From positions 1 through 27,388 of the forward strand of contig JAEYYV010000427.1 in NCBI GenBank assembly GCA_023428295.1: DNA of 27,388 nt, given 5' to 3'. The notes under the pieces are model-generated. The model worked only from the letters and a program-made list of their open reading frames with translations. It did not search any database and was not told the origin of the DNA. The position numbers and the translations under genes are program-made. Source of the DNA: Pseudomonadota bacterium. Lineage in GTDB: Bacteria; Myxococcota_A; Polyangia; Haliangiales; Haliangiaceae. Below, piece after piece: positions 8,601 to 15,644 of this stretch; the first letter of the stretch is position 1; each line of letters starts with the position of its first letter.

Positions 8601-10473
8601 CGATATCAAGAAGACATCGATCCGCGTCGCGGGCGTCGGTGACATGGCCGGTGACGTGTTCGGCAACGGCATGCTGCTGAACGATCAGATGCGGCTCGTC
8701 GCCGCGTTCAACCACAAGCACGTGTTCATCGATCCGACGCCGGATCCGGTGACGTCGTACGCCGAGCGCAAGCGCTTGTTCACGACGCACGGCACGCAGT
8801 GGAGCGACTACAACCCCAAGCTCATCAGCGCGGGCGGCGGCGTGTTCGAGCGCGCGGCCAAGGAGATCAAGCTGTCGACCGAGGCCAAGAAGCTCCTCGG
8901 TCTCACGGGCAAGTACGTCACCGGTCCGGACATCGTTCGCGCGATCCTCGCGCTGGACGTGGACCTCCTCTGGTTCGGCGGTATCGGCACGTACGTCAAG
9001 GCGTCGACCGAGACGCACGGTGAGGTCGGCGACAAGGTGAACGACAACGTTCGCATCAACGCGACGGAACTGCGAACCAAGGTCATCGGTGAAGGCGCGA
9101 ACCTCGCCATCACGCAGCGCGCGCGCACCGAGTACGGCATGGCCGGCGGCCGCCACAACACCGACGCCATCGACAACTCGGCCGGCGTCGACTGCAGCGA
9201 TCACGAGGTCAACCTCAAGATCCTGCTCGCACCGCTCATGGCCTCCGGCAACCTGCCGCGCGAGCAACGCGACGTGATCCTGCGCGAGCTCGAGCCCGAT
9301 GTCGGCGCGGCGTGCGTCCACGACAACTACCTGCAGGCAGCGCTGCTCTCCATGGAGAGCCTGCGCACCAAGCGCGGCGACGAGATGTTCATCGACCTGC
9401 TCGGCTATCTGGACAAGCACGGACTGTCGCGGCGCGCGGAGGCCATGCCGCCCGACGACGATCTGCGCGCGTGGATCAAGACCGGCAAGGGCCTGCCGCG
9501 CAACTTGCTCGCGGTGCTCGTCGCTCACACCAAGAACGATCTGTACGAGCGCGTGCTCGCCTCGCGCATCCCGGATCTTCCGCTGTTCCAGCCGTTCTTG
9601 TTCTCGTACTTCCCACCGAGCGCGGCGCAGAAGTTCGCGGAGCAGGTCAAGAAGCATCAGCTGCGTCGCGAGATCATCGCGACGGTGGCGACCAACGCGA
9701 TCATCAACCAAGCGGGCTGCACGCTGCTCGTCGCCCTCGCGAAGGAGACGAGCGTGCCGTTCGACGAGCTCGTCGTTCGCTACTTCATCATCGACGAGCT
9801 GCTCGATGGTCGCGCGTTCCGCGCGGCGGTGCACGGCGCCGACTACCGCATCCCGTCCGCGGATCAATACGCGGCGCTGATGGCGTTCGAGGAAGTGCAC
9901 CGCAAGCTCCTCCGCTGGTGGAGCTGGAACGAGAGCTCGTGGAAGCTCGGTCCCGACGAGGTCGACAAGCTCAAGCCGAAGTTCGAAGCGGCGACGTCGG
10001 CGCTGATCGCCGCGTTCGACTCGACCGAAAAGGCCGCGTACGACGCGCGCATCTCGGAGCTCGTGCAGAAGGGCTTCTCGGCGGAGGTGGCGACCACGCT
10101 CGCGCGTGCACCGATGGCGCGCGAAGCGTTCGCGCTGCTCGCTGCCGTGCGCGACATCAAGGGCAACCTCGACAGCGCCGCGCCCGCGTACCACCGCGTC
10201 GGCAAGGATCTGCACGTGGACGCGTTCGAGGAGATCCTCGCGGCGCAGGTGCCGACCAACGTGTGGGAGCGCCGCTTCCACGCCACGCTCGAGCGCGAGG
10301 CGGCGAGCGTTCGTCACCGCGCGGTCGGCCGGCTCGGCGAGAAGGACTTCATCGAGAAGCATCGCGAACAGCTCGATCGCATCAGCGACGCGCTCACCAT
10401 GGTGCGGCAGCTCGGCGGACATGGACTCATTCCGCTGTCGCTGATCCTCGAAGAGTACCGGGCGCTCGCGTAA
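5608..10473 (+). CDS. gdhB: NAD-specific glutamate dehydrogenase, large (about 180 kDa) type
   Basis: This cytoplasmic enzyme catalyses oxidative deamination of L-glutamate to 2-oxoglutarate and ammonium with NAD. The 1,621-residue length matches the large bacterial GDH family (about 1,600 residues). The first 700 residues are the family's ACT-like and helical regulatory region. The catalytic core holds GLRHSDRADDFRTEVLGL, then VPQGAKGGFV with the catalytic-type Lys881, then the Rossmann segment VAGVGDMAGDVFGNGML (about 1007-1023), and later GEGANLAITQRAR and GVDCSDHEVNLKILL. A helical C-terminal extension of about 380 residues follows. No frameshift is visible. The ATG lacks a ribosome site but has TAATGT 9 nt upstream. 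The rRNA methyltransferase gene starts 3 bp after the stop, so the two are probably cotranscribed. Such enzymes usually work in amino-acid catabolism. Confidence 0.95.
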   Translation: MQAEVVRQVLTLAHQSVKETHRDRIESYVRAYCRAIPPEVLSEVEPHVLLSFVMERFAFLEEDFAKTVKVTIHDPETTLLGADETSPSTVIETRLPDCKFIIRTIKSFIREQGLQLQFVLHPIHGVVSDHGQITGIDDTRGQKVSQVYLQVSPIAPDKREALKNDLTKRLELTLRVNQDRVDMQAKFDEVRAHLCGLAGLDPQTPSVRESQTLPIIRDVTMTQKALSAASQRELEASEAVALIDWLKDDNFVMLGYAFFPADAGKTNGKPHIENGRGLFADSDRKTLEEVISEIVDTRRARAELYAFYRTDFVTTVRSVAQVRYFGIAQVDANGKTIGEHVFIGQLSTKALKQANRRVPIVRNRIKEVMRRTEEPTGSYAYTKTQAIVDSIPLEDLFYWNIDEIKGFAEQFRIQESKDQSRVFVWRRPNGRRITVVCVVPRMRYSEELREEISQEIRKFLQVPFLREYRQETDDESPIRLHYTVGKYRHGIGDKELAELEAVIERSLESWEDQLRDLVFKRYRGREVTGAHSKSAMYLATTPPQEIWNRYGSRFPESYKAILPPDIGLLDIALMEKLDETEGLRVAFVPIVYGTERYTSLRIISRAELLLNDVVPTLHRMALRTTSRLAERLDIDPNRPGPEVFITGFEVTGADGRKIEDEASLERLGAILQRVLLGQLLDDRLLGLGYLAGLDWKQIDLLITYRNYFLQVFHQFGVQSVDDTLLKHPAFASLLVEYFESKFSTERKETPAERADKVLPVLVYKYEEGLQKVTVIQEDLILRYFLDLMEATRRTNYYRPGRGDTISIKIESALVEHMPRPCPMFEIYVHAPGVEGIHLRGGKVARGGLRHSDRADDFRTEVLGLQRTQALKNVIIVPQGAKGGFVTRKVSPTRDEARAQYEVFISGLLDVTDNYVGHKIVPPPGVLRYDEDDPYLVVAADKGTAHLSDTANGISQRYKFWLDDAFASGGSAGYDHKAMGITSRGGWTNVERHFREMGIDIKKTSIRVAGVGDMAGDVFGNGMLLNDQMRLVAAFNHKHVFIDPTPDPVTSYAERKRLFTTHGTQWSDYNPKLISAGGGVFERAAKEIKLSTEAKKLLGLTGKYVTGPDIVRAILALDVDLLWFGGIGTYVKASTETHGEVGDKVNDNVRINATELRTKVIGEGANLAITQRARTEYGMAGGRHNTDAIDNSAGVDCSDHEVNLKILLAPLMASGNLPREQRDVILRELEPDVGAACVHDNYLQAALLSMESLRTKRGDEMFIDLLGYLDKHGLSRRAEAMPPDDDLRAWIKTGKGLPRNLLAVLVAHTKNDLYERVLASRIPDLPLFQPFLFSYFPPSAAQKFAEQVKKHQLRREIIATVATNAIINQAGCTLLVALAKETSVPFDELVVRYFIIDELLDGRAFRAAVHGADYRIPSADQYAALMAFEEVHRKLLRWWSWNESSWKLGPDEVDKLKPKFEAATSALIAAFDSTEKAAYDARISELVQKGFSAEVATTLARAPMAREAFALLAAVRDIKGNLDSAAPAYHRVGKDLHVDAFEEILAAQVPTNVWERRFHATLEREAASVRHRAVGRLGEKDFIEKHREQLDRISDALTMVRQLGGHGLIPLSLILEEYRALA

Positions 10474-10476
10474 GCC

Positions 10477-11805
10477 GTGTCCCTCGACGACAAGAAGCTC
10501 GCAGCAACGCTCGCCGATGGCGGGCGCTTGCGTGCGCTCGTACTGGAGCTGTGGCAGCGCACCCGAATGGATTGGGGCTTCGTCACCGATCGCCTCGCGC
10601 AGACGTTCCGCCAGGAGAAGTGGATCGGCTCGCACGAGCGCCGCTTTATCGGCGAGACGCTGTTCGGCATGGTGCGGCACCTGCGCCGCATCGACGCCGC
10701 GCTCGAACGTGGTCGCAAGGTGAAGAAGTCGCCCAAGGATCTCGAGCGACTCCTCGCGCTGCTCGTGCTCGAGAAGCTGCTCGATCCGGCCGCCGCCTCG
10801 CGTGTCGAGCGCGACCTCGACTGGAACGCGGTCGCCACGATCGACGACGCGATCGCCAAAGAGCGCCGGCCCGTCGCGCGCATCGCGCTCGCGGCATCAT
10901 TTCCCGATTGGCTCGCCGAGCGCTTCGTCGCGGACTGGGGCGAGCGCGCCGAGCCGCTCGCGCTCGCGCTCAACCAGCGCGCGCCGATGACGATCCGCGC
11001 GAACACGCTGATCGCCTCGCGCGACGAGCTGCGCGACGAGCTGTCCAAGGCGGAGATGGAGACCAGCGCCGGCCGGTGGGCGGACACCGCGCTCCACGTC
11101 GAGACGCGCACCAACCTGTTCACGCTCGACGCGTTCAAGCGCGGCGCCCTCGAAGTACAAGACGAGGGCAGCCAACTCCTCGCGGAGCTCGCGACCGGCG
11201 GACTCGCCACCGACAAGCCGGTCGTCGTCGATCTCTGCGCCGGTGCGGGCGGAAAGACGCTCGCGATCGCCGCGCGCCTTCGCAACAAGGGTCGCCTCGT
11301 CGCGAGTGATGTCGACGAGCGAAAGCTCGACGAGCTGAAGAAGCGAGCGCGCCGCGCGACGGTGTCCACGGTGCAGGCGCTCCACCTCGACGACGGCCGC
11401 TGGCCCAAAGAGCTCGACGCGCTCCGCGGCAAGGCCGACGTCGTGTTCGTCGATGCGCCGTGCTCGGGTATCGGTGCGCTCCGCCGCAACCCGGAGGCGC
11501 GCTGGCGTTTGCGCGACGCCGACCTCGCGACGTTCGCGCAGAAGCAGCGCGAGATCCTCGACGGCGCGCTCCAGCTCTGCGCCCCCGGCGGGCGGATCGT
11601 GTACGCGACGTGCACGCTCGTGTCCGTCGAGAATCAGCGCGTGGTCGCGAGCTTCACCAGCGGGCGTCCCGAGCTGTCCACGGTGCCGCTCGAGAGCGTG
11701 CTCGGCGAGCGCGCCACCGCGTTTGCCGATGGCGAGGCGTTCGTGTCGCGTCCCGACGCGCACGGCACGGACGGCTTCTTCGCGCACGTCCTGCGCAAGG
11801 CCTGA
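10477..11805 (+). CDS. rsmB: RsmB/Sun-type 16S rRNA (cytosine-C5)-methyltransferase
   Basis: The 442-residue product starts at GTG 10477. A helical N-terminal region (about 20-150) resembles the NusB-like RNA-binding part of RsmB. The SAM-binding motif DLCAGAGGKT lies at about 251-260. Motif IV DAPCSGIGALRRNPE carries Cys329, and motif VI ATCTL carries Cys379, the pair used for covalent catalysis and release in RNA m5C methyltransferases. The family methylates C967 of 16S rRNA in Escherichia coli; the exact target here is inferred and other NOL1/NOP2/Sun members remain possible. It lies 3 bp after the glutamate dehydrogenase gene without its own ribosome site, suggesting translation coupled to the upstream gene. 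The stop lies 3 bp from that of the convergent gene. Confidence 0.87.
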   Translation: MSLDDKKLAATLADGGRLRALVLELWQRTRMDWGFVTDRLAQTFRQEKWIGSHERRFIGETLFGMVRHLRRIDAALERGRKVKKSPKDLERLLALLVLEKLLDPAAASRVERDLDWNAVATIDDAIAKERRPVARIALAASFPDWLAERFVADWGERAEPLALALNQRAPMTIRANTLIASRDELRDELSKAEMETSAGRWADTALHVETRTNLFTLDAFKRGALEVQDEGSQLLAELATGGLATDKPVVVDLCAGAGGKTLAIAARLRNKGRLVASDVDERKLDELKKRARRATVSTVQALHLDDGRWPKELDALRGKADVVFVDAPCSGIGALRRNPEARWRLRDADLATFAQKQREILDGALQLCAPGGRIVYATCTLVSVENQRVVASFTSGRPELSTVPLESVLGERATAFADGEAFVSRPDAHGTDGFFAHVLRKA

Positions 11806-11808
11806 CGC

Positions 11809-12342
11809 TTAGCTCGCTCTGCGCGCCTGCTTGTCCTCGAGCGCGTGCTCGATCGCGCGGATGAACGCGGGCAAGTCGTGCGGGTTGCGCGACGTGATCA
11901 GGTTGCCGTCGATGACGACCTCCTTGTCGATCCACGTCGCCTCCGCGTTCAACAGGTCGGTCTTGATCGACGGATACGAGGTCAACGTGCGGCCGTTGAC
12001 GACGCGCGCCTCGATCAGGAGCGACGGCGCGTGACAGATCGCGGCGACGATCTTGCCCGCATTGAACATCGCGCTCACGAACTTCACGACGTCCGCATCG
12101 GTGCGTAGATGATCGGGCGAGTAGCCGCCCGGAATGACGAGCGCGTCGTACCTCTTCGGGTCGGCATCCTTCGCCGCCTTCTCGATCATCACTTCGCTCT
12201 CACCTTTCTTTCCCTTCATGTGCGTGCCCGACTCGACGCCGATGATCTCGACCTCGTGCCCGGACTGGCGCAGCGCTGCACAGGGCTTCCGGAATTCGCT
12301 GTCCTCGAAGTCTTCTCCGACGACGAATGCGATGCGTGCCAT
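11809..12342 (-). CDS. DJ-1/PfpI family protein (class I glutamine amidotransferase-like)
   Basis: The 177-residue product has the full PfpI fold: GEDFEDSEF with Glu13, an ALVIPGGYSPDHLR strand-loop, and the nucleophile elbow AAICHAPSL with Cys103-His104. Family members (PfpI, YhbO, DJ-1) act as intracellular proteases, deglycases or stress chaperones, and the true activity is debated. ATG 12342 is chosen because AGGAGG lies 6-7 nt upstream, one of the few strong ribosome sites here; the frame extends upstream without homology. The gene is divergent from the acetyltransferase gene across 182 bp and convergent with the rRNA methyltransferase gene. Glutamine amidotransferase activity is not implied. 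Confidence 0.88.
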   Translation of the reverse strand: MARIAFVVGEDFEDSEFRKPCAALRQSGHEVEIIGVESGTHMKGKKGESEVMIEKAAKDADPKRYDALVIPGGYSPDHLRTDADVVKFVSAMFNAGKIVAAICHAPSLLIEARVVNGRTLTSYPSIKTDLLNAEATWIDKEVVIDGNLITSRNPHDLPAFIRAIEHALEDKQARRAS

Positions 12343-12524
12343 GGGGATCCTCCTGACCACAGGAGATGCGATCGGTGGGCCAGGTCGGCATCGAAGGTGC
12401 ACGACCGGGCCGGATGGACCCGAATCCGGGCTCTGTGGTGCCTAGTTCCGCAACGCCTTCGACGTACGGCGTTGCGGATGGCAACGCGCGCTCGTCGCAT
12501 CGGCATGGTAACGTCGCGAAGCGA
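12343..12524. promoter_or_regulatory. Divergent intergenic region, largest gap in the window
   Basis: These 182 bp separate the PfpI gene (minus) and the acetyltransferase gene (plus). The PfpI ribosome site AGGAGG lies at its left end. An 11-bp perfect inverted repeat with a third repeat arm occupies 12447-12487 (separate entry). TAACGT at 12509-12514 lies 10 nt before the acetyltransferase ATG and is the candidate -10 element; the repeat would then sit about 25-65 bp upstream of it, where activators or repressors bind. Confidence 0.4.
12447..12487. repeat. Three-arm inverted repeat (GCAACGC / GCGTTGC / GCAACGC)
   Basis: Arms 12447-12457 (TCCGCAACGCC) and 12468-12478 are perfect reverse complements of 11 bp around a 10-nt loop. 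The second arm can instead pair with a third arm at 12481-12487: GCGTTGC at 12469-12475 with GCAACGC, 5-nt loop. The heptamer therefore occurs three times in alternating orientation. On DNA this suggests half-sites for a dimeric regulator; on RNA the two stems would exclude each other. Confidence 0.7.
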
Positions 12525-14243
12525 ATGGCGATCGAAGTATCCGTCGTGCGCGAGCTGCCGGCGCTGCGTGCCATCGAGAGCGAGTGGCGTTCGTTAGCAG
12601 GGTCGACCGCAGGCGCATTGTTCCGCGGGCCCGACTGGATGCTCCCGTGGTGGCACGCGTATCACAACACGCTCGGTGCCGAGCTCCACGTGCTCGTGGG
12701 CCGCGCCACCGACGGTGATCCGAGTATCCCTGCGGGCGAGATCGTCTGCCTCGCACCTTTGTATCGGCGCACCGTGAAGGTCGCGCTCCTCGATACGCGC
12801 GAGCTGCGTATGATCGGTGATGCGGGTCCGCGTCCGCCCGCGCTCGACTTCCTCGCGAAGCCGGGCTGGGAAGATCGCGCAGGCGCCGCGTTCGCGCGCA
12901 AGCTGATCGACGAAGCGGCGAGCTGGGACCTCCTCGAGCTGGAGCCGCTCGCCGATCCGTCGCGCATTCGCGCGAACCTCGTGCAGCGGCTGGCGCCGGC
13001 GGGGTTCACCGTCGAGAGCTCGCCGTCTGCCGGTGGCGCATCGCGCATCGGCCTCGGCCTCGCACCCACGGACGCCACCGATGGCTCGGGCGTGGTCACC
13101 ACGTTCGGCGACGATCTCGCAGCGCTGCGCAAAGGGATGAGCGCGCTGCGCCGGCTCTCGCGTCTCGAGTGGTCCGAGCGGGACGAGCCCTCCCCGCTCG
13201 CGGATCCCGAGGCAACGGCGCTGCTCGAAGAGGTCGCGCTCGAGCTCGGCAAGCAAGGTCGCGTGCGTCTCGCGCGCCTGGACGACGCGCAGGGCGAGGC
13301 GTGCGCCGCGGGCTTGATCGTCGACGACGCGGATCGCGCGGTCGTGCTCGCCATGGCGGTCGATCCGCTGGCGCCGCGTGCGAGCGCGCGCCTGCTTCAC
13401 GCCGAAGCGCTCGCCGCGCGATCACGTGGATGCATCGCGCTCGATGTCGTGACGGGCGCAGCGGAGTACGCGCTGCCGTCGTTGCCCACGTCGAAGCAGC
13501 AAGCGCTCGCCGTTCGCATCTGGGGCCAATCCACGACGGCGTCCGTGGGCCGCACGGTCACGAGCGTCGCTCGGCGCGCGCGCCGCGCTCGCGAGACTCC
13601 GGCCGTCGCTGCTGCGCAAGCACGTGCTGCGTGGACGCGCATTCGCAGCGCCGCGAAGGGCGTCGCGCAATACGATCGGTTCTGCCTCTATCGCGGGCAG
13701 CTGTGGACGCGTGGCATCGAGCCGCCGCCCGGCCTCGAGCTCCATGCGTTCACCGAAGCAGACTACGACAAGCTGGACGAAGCGCGGCGCCTCGATCTCG
13801 TCGAGCAGCTCTCGTTCGACGAGGCCACCGCGCGCAAGCAGTGGCAGCGTGGCGATCACGCCGTGCTCGCGCTCCTCGGGATCCGTCCCGCCGGCATCGC
13901 GTGGGCGGCGCGTGGCCCCATCGATGTGCCCGAGCTCGCGCGCTCGCTGAAGATGTCGAAGTACGACGCGTACATTCACTCGGTGTTCGTCGCGCCGGCT
14001 GCGCGCGGTCGCAACGTCGGCCCCGTGATGCTCGAGCAGCTGACCAAGGAGCTGCGCGCGACCGACACGTATCGATCGTGGGCGCTGATCGCGTCGGACA
14101 ACCAAGCATCGATCCGCGCGTTCCAGAAAGCGTCGTTCACACCGGTGTGCGACGTGATTCACGCGAAGATGGCCACCGTCGATCGCCTCGTGTTGCGACC
14201 GCCGGATCCTGAAGCCAAAGAGCTCCTCGGTCTCGACGAGTAA
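12525..14243 (+). CDS. Double acyltransferase: BioF2/CelD-like domain plus C-terminal GNAT domain
   Basis: From ATG 12525 the product has 572 residues. The N-terminal half has the look of the CelD/BcsL acetyltransferase family (acetyltransferase-6 fold): an early ESEWRSLAG, GPDWMLPWWHAY, a LAPLYRR strand, and a second half rich in Arg with LLEEVALELGKQGRVRLARL. The last ~150 residues form a separate GNAT domain: HSVFVAPAARGRNVGPVMLEQL holds the acetyl-CoA loop (about residue 487 on), and SDNQASIRAFQKASF is the family's last conserved helix. CelD-like proteins often act in exopolysaccharide or peptidoglycan-peptide modification, but the acceptor is unknown here. The frame extends 53 codons upstream without similarity, through the inverted repeat, so I reject those starts. 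No ribosome site is visible; TAACGT lies 10 nt before the ATG. Confidence 0.75.
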   Translation: MAIEVSVVRELPALRAIESEWRSLAGSTAGALFRGPDWMLPWWHAYHNTLGAELHVLVGRATDGDPSIPAGEIVCLAPLYRRTVKVALLDTRELRMIGDAGPRPPALDFLAKPGWEDRAGAAFARKLIDEAASWDLLELEPLADPSRIRANLVQRLAPAGFTVESSPSAGGASRIGLGLAPTDATDGSGVVTTFGDDLAALRKGMSALRRLSRLEWSERDEPSPLADPEATALLEEVALELGKQGRVRLARLDDAQGEACAAGLIVDDADRAVVLAMAVDPLAPRASARLLHAEALAARSRGCIALDVVTGAAEYALPSLPTSKQQALAVRIWGQSTTASVGRTVTSVARRARRARETPAVAAAQARAAWTRIRSAAKGVAQYDRFCLYRGQLWTRGIEPPPGLELHAFTEADYDKLDEARRLDLVEQLSFDEATARKQWQRGDHAVLALLGIRPAGIAWAARGPIDVPELARSLKMSKYDAYIHSVFVAPAARGRNVGPVMLEQLTKELRATDTYRSWALIASDNQASIRAFQKASFTPVCDVIHAKMATVDRLVLRPPDPEAKELLGLDE

Positions 14244-14324
14244 CGTCCGAGAAGCGGACAGTCACCGCGTGCTCGCGCTCGGCGCTCGGCGTGTGCCTGG
14301 CGTGTGCCTGTGCCTGGCGTGTGC
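14244..14324. other. Convergent intergenic region with short hairpin and tandem repeat
   Basis: The region lies between the stops of the acetyltransferase and acylphosphatase genes. A short hairpin GTCCG-5-CGGAC (14245-14259) follows the first stop but has no T-run, so terminator function is doubtful. A degenerate GCTCGGC doublet then leads into the 11-bp tandem repeat described separately. Confidence 0.4.
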
Positions 14325-14334
14325 CTAGCGTGTG
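14289..14334 (+). repeat. Imperfect 11-bp tandem repeat, unit GCGTGTGCCTG
   Basis: Copies begin at 14289, 14300, 14317 and 14328 (last one partial); a stray TGCCTG after the second copy looks like a slippage product. The last two copies run into the 3' end of the acylphosphatase gene and include its stop codon. Such repeats can grow or shrink by replication slippage. Confidence 0.75.
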
Positions 14335-14597
14335 ATCGAAAAGATCGTCTCGGCACGTGTTGGTGACAGCTCTTCCACGGCCACGTCAGTCACGCGCGCG
14401 AGTGGTGGTCCCTTCTCGCACCACGCGAGCAGCGCAGCGACCTGGTCGGGCTCGCCTTCTGCCTCGAGCTCGACGCCACCGTCGCTGCGGTTCTTGACCC
14501 AACCGACGACACCGAGCTTGCGCGCTTCTGTCGCCGTCGATGCTCGATATGAAACGCCCTGGACTCTGCCGGTGATGATCGCTCGCACCCGTCGCAT
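14325..14597 (-). CDS. acyP: Acylphosphatase
   Basis: The 90-residue product has the normal acylphosphatase length and covers the whole fold. It hydrolyses carboxyl-phosphate bonds such as acetyl phosphate or 1,3-bisphosphoglycerate in the cytoplasm. The signature GRVQGVSYRAS contains the phosphate-binding Arg18, and GWVKNRSDGGVELEAEGE contains catalytic Asn36; both active-site residues are present. ATG 14597 is favoured over ATG 14615, because the latter overlaps TATCAT (14614-14619 on the minus strand), the best -10 element here, and would not be transcribed. The gene is divergent from the phosphoesterase gene with overlapping promoters. Its 3' end is built from the GCGTGTGCCTG repeat. Confidence 0.9.
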   Translation of the reverse strand: MRRVRAIITGRVQGVSYRASTATEARKLGVVGWVKNRSDGGVELEAEGEPDQVAALLAWCEKGPPLARVTDVAVEELSPTRAETIFSITR

Positions 14598-14613
14598 CGA
14601 CGACGAGTGTCCC

Positions 14614-15510
14614 ATGATACGGTTCCAAGAGATGGCTCGTGTGCTGCGTCTACCCGACCGCGGTCGGTTGCTCGTGTGCACCGATCTGCAGGGTTGCATG
14701 CGCGACTTCCAGCGCATGGTCGAGCTGTTCGAGCAGGCGCTCCTGGACTACGACGGCGACGCGCACCTCTTGTTTACCGGCGACCTCATCCACGGACCGC
14801 ACATCGATCCCGAGGATTGGCCGGACTTCTTGGGCGAGTACTATCGCGACGCGTCGGGCGAAGTGATGATCGCGTACGCGGGATTAGCCGCGCAGTATCC
14901 GGGGCGCGTCCACGCGCTGCTCGGCAATCACGAGCACGGTCACATCGGTGGCCCGCACACCGCGAAGTTCGCCGCGGACGAGGTCGCGCTCCTCGAGCAG
15001 ATCCTCGGCCCGTCGGGCACGGCGCGCATGCGTGGCATCATCCACACGTTCGCGCTCGTCGCGGTCAGCAAGTGCGGCGCGGTGTTCCTGCACGGAGCGC
15101 CGGCCGCGCAGATCGACTCCATCGGCGACCTCGAGGCTGCGGACCTCTCGGGCGCTGGGTTTGCGAGCCCGCTCGACGTCCTCGACACGCCCGTCGTCGG
15201 CAGGATCCTGTGGGCGCGCTCCGCGACGGAAGCCGAGGCACGCCGGTTCTGTCGCGCGACGAACGCCACGATGGCGATCTACGGACACGACGTGGTGCCC
15301 GAGGGCTTCGAGAAGATCGGCGACGAGCAGATGGTCGTGTCGACGAGCTTTGGCGTGTACGACGCGAACAAGATCTACGTCTCGCTCGACCTCGCGCACC
15401 GCTATCGCGGCGTGAACGACCTCCGTATCGGCCACGAGATCTTGCCGCTCTACCCCGACCGCGCCCCGCCGCGCTTGGGCGGTACGAACCCCAACGCACG
15501 CGCGCGCTGA
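14614..15510 (+). CDS. Calcineurin-like metallophosphoesterase (PPP-type)
   Basis: This is a 298-residue cytoplasmic phosphoesterase with PPP-family motifs in order: TDLQGC (Asp24), FTGDLIHGP (Asp57), GNHEHGH (Asn105-His106-Glu107), FLHGAP (His160) and YGHD (His225). These ligate two metal ions and activate water. In motif 1 the usual D-x-H-G reads D-L-Q-G, so one metal ligand (His) is replaced by Gln26. Related bacterial enzymes include diadenosine tetraphosphatases and protein phosphatases; I cannot choose. ATG 14632 is an alternative start (292 residues) and is supported by TACGGT (14618-14623) 8 nt before it. The acylphosphatase promoter lies on the other strand of the same bases, so the two genes may compete for RNA polymerase. 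Confidence 0.82.
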   Translation: MIRFQEMARVLRLPDRGRLLVCTDLQGCMRDFQRMVELFEQALLDYDGDAHLLFTGDLIHGPHIDPEDWPDFLGEYYRDASGEVMIAYAGLAAQYPGRVHALLGNHEHGHIGGPHTAKFAADEVALLEQILGPSGTARMRGIIHTFALVAVSKCGAVFLHGAPAAQIDSIGDLEAADLSGAGFASPLDVLDTPVVGRILWARSATEAEARRFCRATNATMAIYGHDVVPEGFEKIGDEQMVVSTSFGVYDANKIYVSLDLAHRYRGVNDLRIGHEILPLYPDRAPPRLGGTNPNARAR

Positions 15511-15524
15511 AATTTCGCGCACTT

Positions 15525-15540
15525 GGGCCGCAACTGGCCC
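15525..15540 (+). other. Short GC hairpin after the phosphoesterase gene
   Basis: GGGCC (15525-15529) and GGCCC (15536-15540) pair around a 6-nt loop, 14 bp after the phosphoesterase stop. No T-run follows, so it would be at best a weak or factor-dependent terminator ahead of the rpmE promoter. Confidence 0.3.
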
Positions 15541-15551
15541 CACGGGCAGGC

Positions 15552-15580
15552 TTGCATTTGGGGGCCACGATCCCTATAAA
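15552..15580 (+). promoter_or_regulatory. Sigma-70-type promoter of rpmE
   Basis: TTGCAT (15552-15557) and TATAAA (15575-15580) are separated by exactly 17 bp, the best housekeeping promoter match in the window. The predicted start is about 15587, giving a leader of nearly 60 nt before the rpmE ATG. Confidence 0.7.
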
Positions 15581-15585
15581 TGCCC

Positions 15586-15630
15586 GCTCGCAAATTCTGC
15601 GAGCACCCCGAGCCCCCTGCACCGGCAGGG
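15586..15630 (+). promoter_or_regulatory. Structured 5' leader of rpmE: two perfect hairpins
   Basis: Stem 1 is GCTCGCA (15586-15592) with TGCGAGC (15598-15604), loop AATTC. Stem 2 is CCCTGC (15615-15620) with GCAGGG (15625-15630), loop ACCG, ending 5 nt before the GGAG of the ribosome site. Stem 1 begins almost at the predicted transcription start. Ribosomal protein L31 genes in several phyla carry leader RNAs thought to bind L31, so autoregulation is plausible; this is inference, and I cannot match it to a known leader class by eye. Confidence 0.5.
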
Positions 15631-15644
15631 AAACGGAGAAGGTC

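Noticed and set aside
5947..10680. 1,577-codon open frame antisense to the glutamate dehydrogenase gene
   Set aside because: It mirrors the codon bias of the sense gene (GC-rich third positions leave few stops on the other strand), is dominated by Arg/Ala/Val/Glu/Asp, and shows no motif.
12366..12524. 53-codon N-terminal extension of the acetyltransferase
   Set aside because: It would pass through the three-arm inverted repeat and shows no similarity to the family; ATG 12525 starts the conserved part.
14615..14717. Longer acylphosphatase with up to 40 extra N-terminal residues
   Set aside because: The extension is antisense to the phosphoesterase gene and overlaps the best -10 hexamer; the 90-residue form matches the family length.
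15525..15540. GC hairpin as an intrinsic terminator of the phosphoesterase gene
   Set aside because: The stem is only 5 bp and no T-run follows; kept only as a low-confidence structure.
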